Of a stretch of 64,000 nucleotides of DNA, positions 49,733 to 56,624 are shown piece by piece. Under the pieces are notes generated by a model. The model saw only the letters and a program-made list of their open reading frames with translations. It was not told the DNA's origin and did no database searches. Made by a program: the position numbers and the translations under genes. The DNA is taken from contig DAMCAP010000013.1 of the NCBI GenBank assembly GCA_032059445.1, forward strand, positions 1 to 64,000. The letters are read 5' to 3'. How positions within the stretch are numbered: the stretch's first letter is position 1; every line of letters starts with the position of its first letter. This stretch comes from DAMCAP01 sp032059445 (GTDB lineage: Bacteria > Bacillota > Clostridia > Oscillospirales > Ruminococcaceae).

Positions 49733-50482
49733 TTATATAACATTGTTTATATATTCAGACAAACACTTGACAAGCTTAATCGCAAATTCAGCCTCTCTAT
49801 TTTGTAGGAGGGTTTCATTAGGATGTGATAGGGAATGCCGATTTCTCATATCGTTAATGGAGGCTATAGCACCTGATGAACTTCGTAAACAAGATCTTAC
49901 TAACTCCGCTATCGGCGTAGAGGATATATTAGAGCTTATATTAGTGTGGAGTTTATTATATAGCTGATTTAAAGTTTCTGATTCTTCATATGCAATCCTT
50001 TTGTTATCTAGAATCTTTCGTAAATATCCGTGGAATGCCGTATGAACCCTATCAAATGCTGAATCAAATTTTCCATGACTCATAAGTAATTCTGCGTCTG
50101 CTATTGCTTTAGTTATAACTTCTGTTAACGAAATTTCTGAAAAATCTATGACATCATAGTGCTCAATTAAAATTCCAATATCAATATGAGTTAAGAAATT
50201 ATCGCCTTTTCTGCCATAGATACTCTCTGCTACATCTAATATATTTTGAGCTTCACCTTTAAATAAAGCTTGTTTATCAACAGGAACTTGAATATGAAGT
50301 ATAGAGCAAAATGTATTCCATTCGCGCCTACTAAAAATACTGGTATCTTCAATATATAGATTACATCTAGGAAGAGTCGTAATAATTTCCCACATTTTTT
50401 CTGTATCATATGTAATTATATTATTCGCATTGTGTTCTAACGCCTTAATTAACGTTATCTTAAAGCTTCTATCATCAAACAA
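49733..50482 (-). CDS. HEPN/Abi_C protein, probable RNase effector
   Basis: 249 residues. The C-terminal 100 residues match the abortive-infection C-terminal (Abi_C/HEPN) pattern. This consists of FDSAFDRVHTAFHGYLRKIL, an IASINDMRNRHSLSHPN stretch with the R-x4-H motif of HEPN RNases, and a closing helix EFAIKLVKCLSEYINNV. The N-terminal 130 residues are mixed alpha/beta and may sense the trigger. HEPN proteins of this type cleave RNA and stop growth in phage defence or toxin-antitoxin roles. It is the first gene of the cassette, behind a dispersed promoter-like repeat. AAGGAGAG lies upstream of ATG. Confidence 0.75.
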   Translation of the reverse strand: MFDDRSFKITLIKALEHNANNIITYDTEKMWEIITTLPRCNLYIEDTSIFSRREWNTFCSILHIQVPVDKQALFKGEAQNILDVAESIYGRKGDNFLTHIDIGILIEHYDVIDFSEISLTEVITKAIADAELLMSHGKFDSAFDRVHTAFHGYLRKILDNKRIAYEESETLNQLYNKLHTNISSNISSTPIAELVRSCLRSSSGAIASINDMRNRHSLSHPNETLLQNREAEFAIKLVKCLSEYINNVI

Positions 50483-50542
50483 AATAAAACTCTCCTTTTT
50501 GATACTAGTTTACACACATTTAGTCTAACACAATTGAATTCC

Positions 50543-50589
50543 AAAATAAACCTCTTTGCGACATATTTCCCTACAAAAGAAAATACCCC
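50543..50589 (-). repeat. Dispersed promoter-like repeat, copy 3 (right border of the ABC-3C cassette)
   Basis: AAAATAAACCTC-TTTG-CGACATATTTCCCTA, an imperfect direct repeat of 45469-45516. Read leftward it gives TTTATT, 17 bases, TAGACT, upstream of the HEPN gene. It overlaps the endolysin terminator. Confidence 0.75.
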
Positions 50590-50628
50590 CACCAACCTGT
50601 AGCATTACGCAATGGGTCAGTGGGGGTA
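50584..50628 (-). terminator. Terminator of the prophage late operon
   Basis: TACCCCCAC pairs with GTGGGGGTA, then ATTTTCTTTTG on the minus strand, 12 bases past the endolysin stop. It separates phage late genes from cargo. Confidence 0.88.
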
Positions 50629-50639
50629 CCGTTACGCTA

Positions 50640-51302
50640 TTAACCTTCGTACTTCTCCGCCAATGCCTGCAGGTCGGCAATCACCGCATCAAACTTCGCC
50701 TTCCAGTCCGCAGTGTCCACATCCTCTGCTGGTGGCAGCTTTATATCCGCCTCGCTTGTCCAGCTATCCAGCGGCAGCGCACGGTAGATCTGTTGACCCT
50801 TACCTAGCCAGAATACCGTGGTTGGCGGTAGGGTGGTATCTTTAGCACCCCTGTACCCTGCCCGCAGGATGTTGCTATTGGTAGAGATAGTCGGGGTGTA
50901 GGTCGGGGCCTTGGTGTCGGTATCTACCTCTATGTGCAGATGTATACCGTTGATTTTGCCGTTTGGGGTCTGCCGTGTGATGCCCATGAGCTGCCCCTGT
51001 ACCAGCTTTTCTCCTGCCTTTACTTTGATGCTCTCAAGGTGGCAGTAGCGTAGGATCAGATCCTTAATAGTGCCATTAGGCAGCTCACAGTCGTTGTAGC
51101 GAGCGATGATGATGTTGCCCAGGCGGTTATCGTAGCCGGTGATAAGGACAGTACCCTCACCGCTTGCGATGATCTCTCTGCCATCAGCATAGTCATTGCC
51201 ATAGTGATCGTACCCGTAGGCTGCCTTGTAGGTCCTATTGAGGTAGTTCGCCGTAACCTTGCACTTATTCAGTGGTAGTATCAGTCTTTGTTCCTTTGCC
51301 AT
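50640..51302 (-). CDS. Prophage endolysin, M23-type peptidase
   Basis: 220 residues from ATG at 51300-51302, eight bases after GGGAGG. An ATG two codons earlier is too close. M23 zinc ligands are visible in YDHYGNDYADG (H-x3-D) and GIHLHIEVD (H-x-H). The metallopeptidase cuts peptide cross-links of peptidoglycan at the end of the lytic cycle. The C-terminal 60 residues (TTVFWLGKGQQIYRALPLD...) may bind cell wall. It overlaps the holin gene by 38 bases, which keeps the two linked in expression. Confidence 0.88.
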   Translation of the reverse strand: MAKEQRLILPLNKCKVTANYLNRTYKAAYGYDHYGNDYADGREIIASGEGTVLITGYDNRLGNIIIARYNDCELPNGTIKDLILRYCHLESIKVKAGEKLVQGQLMGITRQTPNGKINGIHLHIEVDTDTKAPTYTPTISTNSNILRAGYRGAKDTTLPPTTVFWLGKGQQIYRALPLDSWTSEADIKLPPAEDVDTADWKAKFDAVIADLQALAEKYEG

Positions 51303-51732
51303 CTTCATGTCCTCCCTTATCAATAATCTGTGCCAGAGCGTTTTTGAGTACCGGGGGCAGTCTCATGCCCATCTTGCCGTAATTCTCAATCAACGATAAT
51401 AGCTCACGACCTATGTAAAACCAGATCACTGCCGTGCGGATGATGGGCTGCGTATTACCCAGTAGTAGATCCACCTTAAAAGCCAATCCCACCAGCACAA
51501 ACACCATTACCTTATTAACCCCGCCCCAGAACATTACCTCGGAGTTGGTGGTCTTGTTTTTAAACGAAGCTACGAATCCTGTAATGAAGTCAATCACCAT
51601 TGCCCATAGCAAAAACTCAACCATGCTGTCCCATCCTCCGACAAAGGCATTAAAGGCTAACCCGAGTGACGCCAGTAGCCCACTGAGCCATGCCCCGCCT
51701 TCTCCGTATCCCCATAAACTCATTTTGTCCAT
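51265..51732 (-). CDS. Phage holin (holin_4/toxin-secretion family)
   Basis: 155 residues from ATG at 51730-51732, five bases after GAGGAGG. Three hydrophobic helices (GLLASLGLAFNAFVGG; FLLWAMVIDFITGFVASF; VMVFVLVGLAFKVDLLLG) are followed by GRELLSLIENYGKMGMRLPPVLKNAL, the typical conserved end of Cph1/holin_4 proteins. Permeabilises the membrane so the endolysin can act. Placement just before the endolysin supports the call. The frame continues upstream without a better start. Confidence 0.92.
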   Translation of the reverse strand: MDKMSLWGYGEGGAWLSGLLASLGLAFNAFVGGWDSMVEFLLWAMVIDFITGFVASFKNKTTNSEVMFWGGVNKVMVFVLVGLAFKVDLLLGNTQPIIRTAVIWFYIGRELLSLIENYGKMGMRLPPVLKNALAQIIDKGGHEDGKGTKTDTTTE

Positions 51733-51902
51733 ATAAACCTCCTCGATGTTAAATAATGAAGGCAGCCACGCTGGGCTGCCCAATAATCTCAAAATTCCCG
51801 TCTGCCACACCAGCCTACTCTCGTATGAGTAAGCATATCTTCAATCACAGCTCCTCTGCATCTCATTATATCGTTACTGGCTAGATTAATTATCCTCCAT
51901 TA

Positions 51903-51931
51903 TTTACAAATGTTATAAAATATGGTACATT
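51903..51931 (+). promoter_or_regulatory. Moron promoter
   Basis: TTTACA (51903-51908), 17 bases, TACATT (51926-51931) on the plus strand, against the phage late direction. It drives the 93-residue moron gene. Confidence 0.65.
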
Positions 51932-51952
51932 AAAATAAAAAAGGAGATTATT

Positions 51953-52234
51953 ATGAGCCTTTTTAAAAGCAAAGATGAAAAGCGGGACGAAGCACTAGAA
52001 AAAACCCTCTCTACAGTTCAGTTGGATCTGGGCGAAGAAGATATGGAGGTTGTCAGATCCTTTGCAGACAATTATAATAAAGCTCTTTCCAGCCTAGCCG
52101 GTAGTGCGCTAGGAGCAAAACAACATGAAATTAACCTTGTATACTCCAACTTGACGGTCATGCAGCAAAATATGCTTATCATTAAGCAACTGGAGCGGCT
52201 CAATAGAAACATGGAAATGATGATCCACAGATAA
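51953..52234 (+). CDS. Moron-encoded small helical protein
   Basis: 93 residues with AAGGAG six bases before ATG. Hydrophilic, mostly helical (VQLDLGEEDMEVVRSFADNYNKAL; EINLVYSNLTVMQQNMLIIKQLERLNRNMEMM). It has no recognised family. It has its own promoter and its own terminator and faces opposite to the late operon, the definition of a moron. It is thus likely to be expressed in the lysogen. It may alter host physiology or exclude other phages, but the function is unknown. Confidence 0.65.
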   Translation: MSLFKSKDEKRDEALEKTLSTVQLDLGEEDMEVVRSFADNYNKALSSLAGSALGAKQHEINLVYSNLTVMQQNMLIIKQLERLNRNMEMMIHR

Positions 52235-52246
52235 AAATACATAGCA

Positions 52247-52275
52247 AAGGCGGGGAATGATCCCCGCCTTATTTT
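52247..52275 (+). terminator. Moron terminator
   Basis: AAGGCGGGGA pairs with TCCCCGCCTT, followed by ATTTTATT. Confidence 0.92.
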
Positions 52276-52330
52276 ATTGCAGAATACTTACCCACGCCGC
52301 TTTTTGTAACAAGCGCACTGGTCACATGCT

Positions 52331-52429
52331 CTACAGTTTCACCTGAGCTATGTAGGGCTGATATTCAGGTGCGATCTGCTCAAAGGTAACCTTACCCTCA
52401 TTATACAGCCGTTGCAATGTCCTTAACAT
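52331..52429 (-). CDS. XkdX-like small phage protein
   Basis: 32 residues, starts six bases after the stop of the 104-codon gene before it. MLRTLQRLYNEGKVTFEQIAPEYQPYIAQ fits the shape of XkdX proteins ('Y-x-x-G-x-x-T-x-E-x...I-T'), very small proteins found between fibre and lysis genes. Role unknown, probably tail-fibre related. Confidence 0.5.
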   Translation of the reverse strand: MLRTLQRLYNEGKVTFEQIAPEYQPYIAQVKL

Positions 52430-52436
52430 GATCTCG

Positions 52437-52736
52437 TTAACCAATCAGCGCACCCCCTAACTGTAGCACCAAAATTGACAGGTCGTCTATTTGCTGCTGC
52501 CTTGCCGCATCCATCGCCTTAAGCTGTGCAATCTCCTGCTCTTGCGTAAGCTTGTGCGGTACGTGACCGTTTTCATTTGTCCAGATATCGTCTGCATAGC
52601 TATCACCGATCGTTACTTGGTAATTATCAATGTTCACTATGCTCTGACCCAAGGGTAGCATCAAGCCCTCCAGTCGCTCGCCTTCGATGATATTGATTGC
52701 TACCTTGTCCTCATTGAGCACTGCCCATCTACTCAT
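52437..52736 (-). CDS. Tail-fibre-associated small protein
   Basis: 99 residues from ATG at 52734-52736 after GGGGGT. N-terminus MSRWAVLNEDKVAINIIEGE, middle VTIGDSYADDIW, C-terminal helix LTQEQEIAQLKAMDAARQQQIDDLSILVLQLGGAL. This layout, short beta part plus a helix, is common for fibre chaperone or base proteins encoded directly after a tail fibre gene. Family assignment is tentative. It overlaps no neighbour and precedes the XkdX-like gene. Confidence 0.5.
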   Translation of the reverse strand: MSRWAVLNEDKVAINIIEGERLEGLMLPLGQSIVNIDNYQVTIGDSYADDIWTNENGHVPHKLTQEQEIAQLKAMDAARQQQIDDLSILVLQLGGALIG

Positions 52737-52738
52737 AT

Positions 52739-53650
52739 TTAATACCCCCATCTAATAATCACGATACCTGAGCCACCTGCACCTGCGGGGCGAGGATAAG
52801 TTCCCGTGTTTCCACCACCACCACCGCCACCGGTATTTGCAGTACCGTTTCCACTTCCGCCTTTACCGCCGCCTCCGGCTCCTCCTACTCCATCTGGACT
52901 ACTTACGTAATGACTTCTACCAGCACCGCCGCCACCACCACCAAATAACCTACCCAATGTGTCACCAAACTCTCTTGTGGTAGTGGATTGGCCCGTGCCA
53001 CCATATGTACGCCCATCAGTAAGTTCACCGTCCTCAGTGGTTGTAAATCCGCTATTACCACCACTCAAGCCGTTGCTTCCACCCACGCCACCAGCATATT
53101 GTGCGTTCGTCCATGGATTGATGTTACCGCCAGCTCCACCACCAGAGCCACCAGCTCCACCATTACCACCCCAATGACCGCCTATAGGGGCAGAAACACC
53201 ACCGTTAGCAGTTACCCCAAGTGCAGTACTTGCCCCACCATTTGCTGCAGCGCTACCTCCTGCTCCAACAGTTACAGAGGAGGATTGCTTGGTAGTTAGC
53301 ACAATCGCCTTTTGGGTCTTGGTGTAACCACCGCCACCGCCACCACCGCCATTAGATGTGGCTGTATTGCCTCCCCCACCGCCGCCTACTACAAACACAT
53401 CATAGCCTGCAACATCAAGCGTGATGGTGCCGCTGCTGTAGCACTCGATGTAGCCCTTGGTTTCGTTGCCAAAAATCGCATGCGATCCTGTAAAGGAGGG
53501 AAGCTCAAACCCTGACCAGCAGAGCTTTGCTACACCATTAACGCCAATGTATACCTTTTTTGCCTTTTTGGATACACCCCCGATCCCTACATAAAGTTTC
53601 TTGATTTTCTTTGATAGACTCCCCACTCCGAAGTACATTCCCTTTGCCAT
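52739..53650 (-). CDS. Glycine-rich tail fibre protein
   Basis: 303 residues. The N-terminal 50 residues repeat a unit three times, roughly Y-(V/I)-G-(V/I)-x-G/S-x-(S/A)-K-K, ending GVAKLCWSGF. Then comes a short beta part and about 200 residues of glycine clusters (GGGGGG runs) ending YPRPAGAGGSGIVIIRWGY. Such proteins form receptor-binding tips with polyglycine-II-type helix bundles. The C-terminal GSGIVIIRW motif is common. It determines host-range contact. RBS and position after the fibre-stalk gene are normal. Confidence 0.8.
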   Translation of the reverse strand: MAKGMYFGVGSLSKKIKKLYVGIGGVSKKAKKVYIGVNGVAKLCWSGFELPSFTGSHAIFGNETKGYIECYSSGTITLDVAGYDVFVVGGGGGGNTATSNGGGGGGGGYTKTQKAIVLTTKQSSSVTVGAGGSAAANGGASTALGVTANGGVSAPIGGHWGGNGGAGGSGGGAGGNINPWTNAQYAGGVGGSNGLSGGNSGFTTTEDGELTDGRTYGGTGQSTTTREFGDTLGRLFGGGGGGAGRSHYVSSPDGVGGAGGGGKGGSGNGTANTGGGGGGGNTGTYPRPAGAGGSGIVIIRWGY

Positions 53651-53653
53651 AGC

Positions 53654-54124
53654 TTAACCCTCGTATACTATGTAGATGCTGCCGGTGACCAAGGCAGCAC
53701 CTACACCAATATCACCGGTGCCGGCATAGATGTTGCGCATCTGAGCAGTTCCTACTGTGGATTGAGCGCTAGCGTTGGCTACCACCTGCCCTGCAAATGT
53801 ACCGGCTGTAATGGCGCTTGCAGGGTGTGTGTGGGACGCATTGGCTTTGCCGTTTGCTGTACTCTGAGCAGCTGCCGCAGCAGTAGCAGCGTTATTGGCG
53901 GTGGCTTGCGCTGCATTTATTTGCACATCAGCCGCATCAAATCCCGCCGCAATCCTATTCTCCAGATCGTTCATCGTCTGGTTAGAGAAGGCATCCCCCT
54001 CCTCCAGCACCAAACCCTCTTCTCTGGCCACATCATATACATTGGCTTCGCCGGTGGCAGTTAGCCTGCGGCGATTGGGGTTTTCCGACTGCCTATTCTT
54101 CCAATTCTTTTTTACATATGCCAT
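53654..54124 (-). CDS. Tail fibre/stalk protein with Ala-rich coil
   Basis: 156 residues from ATG at 54122-54124, seven bases after AGGAG. The N-terminus is basic and rich in N, R (KNWKNRQSENPNRRRL), the middle an Ala/Gln/Thr-rich coiled coil (INAAQATANNAATAAAAAQSTANGKANASHTHPASAI). The late part GDIGVGAALVTGSIYIVYEG is typical of phage fibre proteins with a collar-like HTH-P motif (SHTHP). It probably connects the tail tip to the glycine-rich fibre. It overlaps the preceding gene end by one base. Confidence 0.65.
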   Translation of the reverse strand: MAYVKKNWKNRQSENPNRRRLTATGEANVYDVAREEGLVLEEGDAFSNQTMNDLENRIAAGFDAADVQINAAQATANNAATAAAAAQSTANGKANASHTHPASAITAGTFAGQVVANASAQSTVGTAQMRNIYAGTGDIGVGAALVTGSIYIVYEG

Positions 54125-54528
54125 CAAATCACTCCTATCTGCTGCCCACTGTATAGCTCTCCGGAGTAGCTGCGGGCGGCTCGGTTTTCATTCCAAATTA
54201 TGTAGATATCTAAGAGCAGCTGCTCCGCATCATTCCACTTCTGCCAAGTGTTAAAGGGAGGCAGAGGTACTGAGGGCGAATAGCTGTAGCTGTAATACGC
54301 CTGCCGCAGGGTTGTGATGTTAGCCAGTATACGAGAAAGCTCTACATTTGTGGGGAAGTCTGCCCTGCTCCATGGTTGCGCTCTAGGGGTTATCTCTACC
54401 CCTAGCATCTCAGCCAGTGTGATGCAGTTGCCCTCCAAACGGTTTAGGTCAGCAGCGTTACAATGGGCCTTGGCTGACCTGTTCTCAATATCTGCCTGTG
54501 TACGGTCGGTTATCGGCGCTATCCACAT
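54124..54528 (-). CDS. Phage tail-tip-associated protein
   Basis: 134 residues. ATG at 54526-54528 is two bases after the N-run (54530-54539), so its ribosome site is hidden. The start MWIAPITDRTQADIENRSAKAHCNAADLNRLEGN is a pattern seen in many Firmicute prophages just downstream of the tail-tip gene. The rest, ELSRILANITTLRQAYY and FNTWQKWNDAEQLLLDIY, is helical. Structural role, unproven. It begins right at the join where the preceding large protein ends. Confidence 0.6.
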   Translation of the reverse strand: MWIAPITDRTQADIENRSAKAHCNAADLNRLEGNCITLAEMLGVEITPRAQPWSRADFPTNVELSRILANITTLRQAYYSYSYSPSVPLPPFNTWQKWNDAEQLLLDIYIIWNENRAARSYSGELYSGQQIGVI

Positions 54529-54539
54529 TNNNNNNNNNN

Positions 54540-56239
54540 GCGTAGATTTCACCAGCATAGGCTGATGCCAGTGTCTCAATCCGCAGGCCTGTCACCTGTG
54601 TCTTTGCAATGAAGCCTCCTGTCAAATCCAGCTCCATCGATTGAATGTAGCCACGGATATATTCTCCCTTAGTGCGGATCATTACCATATCCCCTGCGGT
54701 TTCCGCTCCCGCCAGTATGTTGAAGCTGTTCTCATGGCGCAGTTTGCGGTAAGAGAGAAGCCGCTCCCCCACCGCCCCTGCGTTGGCCATGCTCACCAGC
54801 GTAGCATCCTGTATACGTAGCTGGTTGGCTGGGGTGTTGGCGGGCAGGCTGGGCAGTCGCTTGGTGATGATCTGCTTCTGATCTTCGTATTCCTTGCCAG
54901 TTAGCAACACCTCACCCTCAGTGGCTACCAGCAGCCGAGCGTAGTTAACATTACTTGCTGTAATGCTCGCTCCTATTACAGACAAGCTATGCATAGGGGC
55001 GTCAAAGACGATCTCATACTCCCCGAGGGCGAGGGTTTCTTTCAGCAGCTCTCGCTGGTTTTCGCTGGCCAGATAGCTGTGAGCAGTAACCGCAACAGAA
55101 GTGACCACCGGCAGCAGCTTAATAGTCTGCCCATCAAACTTGCGGTTGGGCGTAATAAAGGAGCTAGGTTGCATTGGTGGCGGGTAGATACGCACCTTGT
55201 CACTGCGGGCGCAGCTCACTACCACACCCAGTGCAAAGGCTACTTGCTGCAAAGCTTCTCTGTGGGTACAAATAGGCAGATAACCACTTAATGTTGTGGC
55301 TGCAAGACCGCTGTCTAGCTCATACTCAACTCCTGCGGAAGCCATAATCTCACTGATTAGCTGCGCTGCAGGAATATTGCTGTAGATCCCGCCCATAAAG
55401 TCGGTCTTATCCATCACCCCTACCAAGTCCATCGCCGAAAGGGTCACTGCATTGTCAGTACCGCTCTCCCAGTTATCGAGCCAAAAAGCACCCAGGTATT
55501 GCTCTACACTGTTTACTTCTTCCCATACATCCAACCGCTGGCGCTCCTGCAAAGCGGAGAACATGCCTGATGGGTTGAGGAGGGAGAACTCCCGACTGTC
55601 ACTATGGAGGGTGAAGTCCAGCGTATTGATACCCAGCTCTGCCGAGAGAGGGTGCGCTTCTTCCAGTATTTTTGCTGAGGCGAGATCCTCCCCTGAGAAG
55701 ATTTTCTTGAGACCGTACTTGATCTCGGTAAGTTTTAGATAACGGTAGGGTTTCGCTGTACCTGCAAAGCGAAGCACAATCTGGCGGTAATTCTCCGCCT
55801 TGCCATCCAGATAAAAGGTCATGCTATCGGGGAAGTATCGCCTTTGCAGGATGGTATTGCCCTGCCCACTCTTCCACTCCACATCTATCTGTGAGGGCCA
55901 TGTATCACCGCCGAAGCGCAGGGTTAAGCCCATCGAACTGTGATTCTCCGTGAAGCTAATAGTCAAGGTAACAGGGTTTGCAAAGCTGCCATCCGCCCCG
56001 CTCATGGAGCTGCTCCACAGCCCCCAAGGCTGGCTCTGTGGTGCATCAGGGAACGGGGCAAAGCTTCCGTCTAAGAGGAATAAATCCTCCTCCAACGTGC
56101 CATAGAGGGGCGGCTGCAAGTCCTGCTCTAAGAGGTCAGAAAGGGATACAAAAGGCTGCACGTCACCACAAGCTGGGGTGCTATCCCCTTTCGCTGTGGT
56201 ATCGTACAGCCCAAATGCGATTTTTGCCGTGGTTGCCAC
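54540..56239 (-). CDS. Tail-tip / receptor-binding module protein, 3' end at assembly gap
   Basis: About 566 visible residues, ending at the N-run 54530-54539. N-terminus AKIAFGLYDTTAKGDS, a jelly-roll-like region around residues 90-180 with TISFTENHSSMGLTLRFGG (carbohydrate-binding look), and a central baseplate-hub-like part (AFWLDNWESGTDNAVTLSAMDLVGVMDKTDF). A C-terminal FIAKTQVTGLRIETLASAYAGEIY completes it. Members with this layout are Tal-type tail-associated proteins of A118-like phages. It forms the tip and attaches to the cell surface. The last few codons are missing. Confidence 0.7.
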
Positions 56240-56254
56240 GCTGCACCTCCTTTG

Positions 56255-56623
56255 CTACTTTCGTGCCGGCTCTCTGGCCGTGAAGTTTACGGTGAGGTTT
56301 TGCCAGTAGTTTTTGCCGTTTACAATCCTACGCACCTCATCGCTCACATTAGAAAAGTAGGCGGTAAAGGTGTAATCCACAGATTCATCCGGCACCGTAA
56401 CCGTGTGAAACTCGGTTGGCTCGGTAAGCTTGCGCCACAGGCGGGCATACTCGGCGGTATCTAGGGTACTACCAAGCTGGAGTTGGTAGTTGTAATACAC
56501 GCCGATCAGCTCACGGTGGAGTACACCATCCTCGGTACGGCTCGCATACTTATCCAAAAACTCAGCCTTGCGCTTGAGGGATACTACAGGGATGTGATAG
56601 GTCTGACCGTCGATGATTACCAT
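56255..56623 (-). CDS. Distal tail protein-like
   Basis: 122 residues between tape measure and tail-tip genes, the usual position of the distal tail (Dit-like) protein. N-terminal MVIIDGQTYHIPVVSLKRKAEFLDKYASRTEDGVLHRELIGVYYNYQLQLG and a beta end VSDEVRRIVNGKNYWQNLTVNFTAREPARK. Shorter than classical Dit (about 250), like the small Dit domains of A118-type phages. It begins one base after the tape measure stop. Links tail tube to tip. Confidence 0.65.
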   Translation of the reverse strand: MVIIDGQTYHIPVVSLKRKAEFLDKYASRTEDGVLHRELIGVYYNYQLQLGSTLDTAEYARLWRKLTEPTEFHTVTVPDESVDYTFTAYFSNVSDEVRRIVNGKNYWQNLTVNFTAREPARK

Positions 56624-56624
56624 A

